DNA from: Psychrobacillus psychrodurans
Lineage (GTDB): Bacteria; Bacillota; Bacilli; Bacillales_A; Planococcaceae
NCBI RefSeq assembly: GCF_027563345.1
Contig: NZ_JAMKBK010000002.1
Length of the DNA stretch: 64,000 bases
Reading direction: 5' to 3' (one strand)
This document shows positions 61,692 through 64,000 of this stretch, one piece after another. The notes beneath the pieces are model-generated. The model was not told the origin of the DNA. It worked only from the letters and a program-made list of their open reading frames with translations, and searched no databases. The translations under genes were made by a program, and so were the position numbers. Position 1 is the stretch's first letter. Each line of letters opens with the position of its first letter.

Positions 61692-61754
61692 GACTTAATA
61701 TTCAGAGCTGCAAAGCTAAACGCTACATAAGCGGAAAGTATAGGAGCGATTGAA

Positions 61755-63422
61755 TTGAGAAGTGACATGATAAAAAAAGGCGTCGATCGCGCCCCACATA
61801 GAAGCTTGCTTTACGCTACAGGGGTCAAGACGAAAGATTTAGACAAACCGTTTATCGGTGTTTGTAACTCCTATATTGATATTATTCCAGGACATATGCA
61901 TTTAAACAAATTTGCAGAGGTCGTGAAAGAAGCAATTCGGGAAGCTGGAGGAATTCCATTTGAATTCAACACGATTGGTGTAGACGATGGGATTGCAATG
62001 GGTCACATAGGGATGAGATATTCACTTCCGAGCCGAGAACTTATTGCAGATTCTGCTGAAACGGTGATTAATGCGCACTGGTTCGACGGAGTGTTCTACA
62101 TTCCAAATTGTGACAAAATTACGCCGGGAATGCTTATGGCAGCGGTAAGAACGAATGTCCCATCTGTATTTGTTTCAGGTGGACCGATGGAAGCTGGTAC
62201 TTCAGCTGATGGGAAACAGCTTTCACTCACATCTGTGTTTGAAGGGGTAGGGTCTTATAAATCAGGTGGCATGACAGCGGAACAACTACTTGATATTGAA
62301 CAAAATGCATGTCCAACATGTGGTTCATGTTCAGGGATGTTCACAGCTAACTCCATGAACTCTTTAATGGAAATGTTAGGAATGACACCACCGGGTAATG
62401 GAACGATTATTGCAACATCGGATGAACGTCATCGCCTCATAAAAGAAGCGGCACATCATCTTGTACGTATGGTTAAAGAAGATGTAAAACCTAGAGATTT
62501 GATAACAAAAGAAACAATCGATGATGCATTTGCACTCGATATGGCAATGGGAGGTTCTACAAACACTGTCCTTCACACATTGGCAATTGCACATGAAGCT
62601 GAAATCGAATACGACGTGAGAGAGATCAACGAAGTTGCTAAGCGTATTCCTTATTTATCGAAAATTATGCCAGCATCAGACTACTCCATGCATGATGTAC
62701 ATCTTGCAGGAGGGGTTAGTGCCATTATAAAAGAGCTTTGCGAAATTCCTGGAGCGGTTCATCCAGATCGGCTAACGATTACTGGTAAGTCACTCTATGA
62801 AAATGTGAAAGAAGCAGAAATTACGAATGATCAAGTCATACGCCGAAAAGAAAATCCATATAGTCCTGTAGGTGGCTTATCCGTATTATTCGGAAATATC
62901 GCTCCTGAAGGCGGAGTAATTAAAGTAGGTGCAGTGGACCCTTCTATTAAAGAGTTTACTGGTAAAGCAATTGTATTTGATTCACAGGAAGCTGCACAAG
63001 AAGCTATTGATGACGGTATAGTTCAAGCAGGTCATGTAGTGGTTATCCGCTATGAAGGTCCAAAAGGAGGACCAGGGATGCCAGAAATGCTTGCTCCGAC
63101 ATCAGCCATTCAAGGGCGTGGATTAGGAACTCAGGTAGCACTTATAACAGACGGTCGTTTTTCCGGAGCATCTCGAGGAATTTCCATTGGACATATTTCT
63201 CCTGAAGCTGCAGATGGTGGTCCGATTGCTTTAGTGCAAAATGATGATGTGATCGCTATTGATTTAACAAATAGAACGATAGATTTGAAAGTTAGCGATG
63301 TGGAATTAGCTACCAGACAAGCAAACTTACAACCATTTGAACCAAAGATTAAAAAAGGTTATTTAGCAAGATATTCAAAATTAGTAACATCAGCAAGCAC
63401 TGGTGGAGTAATGAAAATCTAA
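61755..63422 (+). CDS. ilvD: Dihydroxy-acid dehydratase IlvD
   Basis: 555 residues. Dehydrates 2,3-dihydroxy-isovalerate and -methylvalerate in valine/isoleucine/leucine synthesis. Iron-sulfur cysteines appear in GVCNSYID, IPNCDKITPGM and CPTCGSCSGMFTANSMNSL; other signatures are AMGGSTNTVLH and GGPGMPEML. The start is TTG 61755 with TAGGAG eight bases upstream, giving RSDMIKKGVDRAPHRSLL as in close relatives. ilvB follows behind a T-box. Confidence 0.96.
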   Translation: MRSDMIKKGVDRAPHRSLLYATGVKTKDLDKPFIGVCNSYIDIIPGHMHLNKFAEVVKEAIREAGGIPFEFNTIGVDDGIAMGHIGMRYSLPSRELIADSAETVINAHWFDGVFYIPNCDKITPGMLMAAVRTNVPSVFVSGGPMEAGTSADGKQLSLTSVFEGVGSYKSGGMTAEQLLDIEQNACPTCGSCSGMFTANSMNSLMEMLGMTPPGNGTIIATSDERHRLIKEAAHHLVRMVKEDVKPRDLITKETIDDAFALDMAMGGSTNTVLHTLAIAHEAEIEYDVREINEVAKRIPYLSKIMPASDYSMHDVHLAGGVSAIIKELCEIPGAVHPDRLTITGKSLYENVKEAEITNDQVIRRKENPYSPVGGLSVLFGNIAPEGGVIKVGAVDPSIKEFTGKAIVFDSQEAAQEAIDDGIVQAGHVVVIRYEGPKGGPGMPEMLAPTSAIQGRGLGTQVALITDGRFSGASRGISIGHISPEAADGGPIALVQNDDVIAIDLTNRTIDLKVSDVELATRQANLQPFEPKIKKGYLARYSKLVTSASTGGVMKI

Positions 63423-63544
63423 TTTAGTTAAGCAAATAATTGGTTTGATGAATTAAGTTAGTTCAGCATTAAAGAATTTTTATCGAACTTATTCGAGAAC
63501 GCAAATAAGCTAAGGCGAATTTGATTAAATCTAATATTTAAATC

Positions 63545-63838
63545 ATTGATGAGGCAAAAGTTAAAGGAATCTTGTATTTACAGAGAGTCGGTGTGGTGGG
63601 AACCGACAGTACAACCTTTAGCGACATCCCCTCGGAGTGAAGTGTTGAATGGGAAACCTAATAGATACTTCCGGGTGTAGTTTAGCTACTCTCGTTATAA
63701 ATGGATAGTGGGCATTTGTCTGCTATCTGCGAGGTAGCGGTTGCGCTACGAACTAGGGTGGTACCATGAAAAGAATTTCATCCCTATACAAAAAACGAAG
63801 GTTTATTTGTGTGGGGTGAAATTCTTTTCTTTTTTATA
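63545..63838 (+). ncRNA. T-box riboswitch upstream of ilvB
   Basis: Seen in order: AGAGAG, GGTGGGAA (box II type), CCTCGGAGTG (distal stem I), GAATGGG, CGTTAT (linker motif) and the T-box AGGGTGGTACC at 63755-63765. A terminator follows: GAAAAGAATTTCA pairs with TGAAATTCTTTTC and ends in TTTTTT (63768-63838). Uncharged tRNA binding would form the antiterminator and allow ilvB transcription. The context predicts a branched-chain tRNA, probably Leu, but I could not place the specifier codon with confidence. Confidence 0.93.
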
Positions 63839-63919
63839 AATTAGACTTCAGCAATTTAAAGCGCAAAGTCGAAAAGCTTTTCTAAGTAAACTGGACGATT
63901 TGATAAAAAGGAGGAATTA

Positions 63920-64000
63920 ATGATGAAGTTGACCGTTGAGGAAGCTGAGCAAGTTTACGAAGAGCCGATAACCACAAAGGCTCCTAGACAATTGAATGGT
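63920..64000 (+). CDS. ilvB: Acetolactate synthase large subunit IlvB (5' end only)
   Basis: 27 codons before the window ends, reading MMKLTVEEAEQVYEEP and ending APRQLNG, where family members continue with ADLLVEAL. Too short to prove by itself; the T-box and ilvD upstream make ilvB the expected gene. AAGGAGG precedes two adjacent ATG codons (63920, 63923); the second has better spacing. Confidence 0.75.
   Translation, partial: MMKLTVEEAEQVYEEPITTKAPRQLNG

Overview
The window is a low-GC chromosomal segment of a motile Gram-positive bacterium of the order Bacillales. The strongest evidence is the gene order yvyE-degS-degU-(lipoprotein)-degV-comFA-comFC-yvyF-flgM-flgN-flgK-flgL-yviE-fliW-csrA-hag...flaG-fliD-fliS-fliT, which is the B. 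subtilis arrangement with comFB absent. AT-richness, frequent TTG/GTG starts and many dispersed intergenic repeats suggest a Planococcaceae/Caryophanaceae member (Psychrobacillus- or Lysinibacillus-like). That last step is inference; there is no rRNA in the window to test it.

Layout. 1-1.67 kb is non-coding: a tandem duplication carrying short-period arrays and dispersed-repeat copies. 1.67-6.5 kb is a three-gene cell-wall operon: an amidase with seven SH3 repeats, an SH3 protein and a SpoIID/LytB protein. 6.9-8.7 kb holds a CAP-domain protein and yvyE on the minus strand. 8.8-16.2 kb holds degSU, a NERD-domain protein, a lipoprotein, degV, the competence genes comFA/comFC and yvyF. 16.5-22.1 kb is the late flagellar block through flagellin, with a sigma-D-type promoter on flgM and on hag. 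The hag leader contains a compact hairpin displaying GGA, as expected for a CsrA site.

22.1-49.1 kb is a flagellar glycosylation island of about 27 kb inserted between hag and flaG. It holds two Maf transferases, a complete CMP-pseudaminic acid route (PseB, PseC, PseH, PseG, PseI and a PseF-type cytidylyltransferase), and a second NeuB/NeuA pair without a matching hydrolase. It also holds a GDP-mannose to GDP-perosamine branch (ManC, Gmd, perosamine-synthase-like aminotransferase, NeuD-type acyltransferase). Decorating enzymes are three glycosyltransferases, a methyltransferase, a formyltransferase, and an unusual acyl carrier protein / acyl-activating ligase / ketoreductase trio. A methyltransferase gene inside the island is broken. 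Promoter-like sites of sigma-D type precede the first maf gene, pseB and pseH.

49.2-52.9 kb holds a divergent minor flagellin (minus strand) and flaG-fliD-fliS-fliT. 53-60 kb holds an SCP-2 protein behind a FadR-like palindrome, a LysM-NlpC/P60 endopeptidase and three tandem paralogous chemoreceptors. 60.2-64 kb holds a DUF2269 membrane protein, a repeat-rich stretch, ilvD with a good promoter and a CodY-like dyad, then a T-box leader and the first 27 codons of ilvB.

The most unusual non-gene signal is a set of intergenic arrays in which a short core word recurs every 21 bp, two turns of B-DNA. The core differs between arrays (TTGCGATT, GCAAGTAAA, a TTC-ACC type), two arrays are built into longer super-repeats of 113 bp and 102-103 bp, and several sit just beyond gene terminators. 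The most unusual gene content is the ACP/ligase/reductase module in the pseudaminic acid operon and a split mannose-1-phosphate guanylyltransferase/isomerase whose cupin half is fused to CBS domains.
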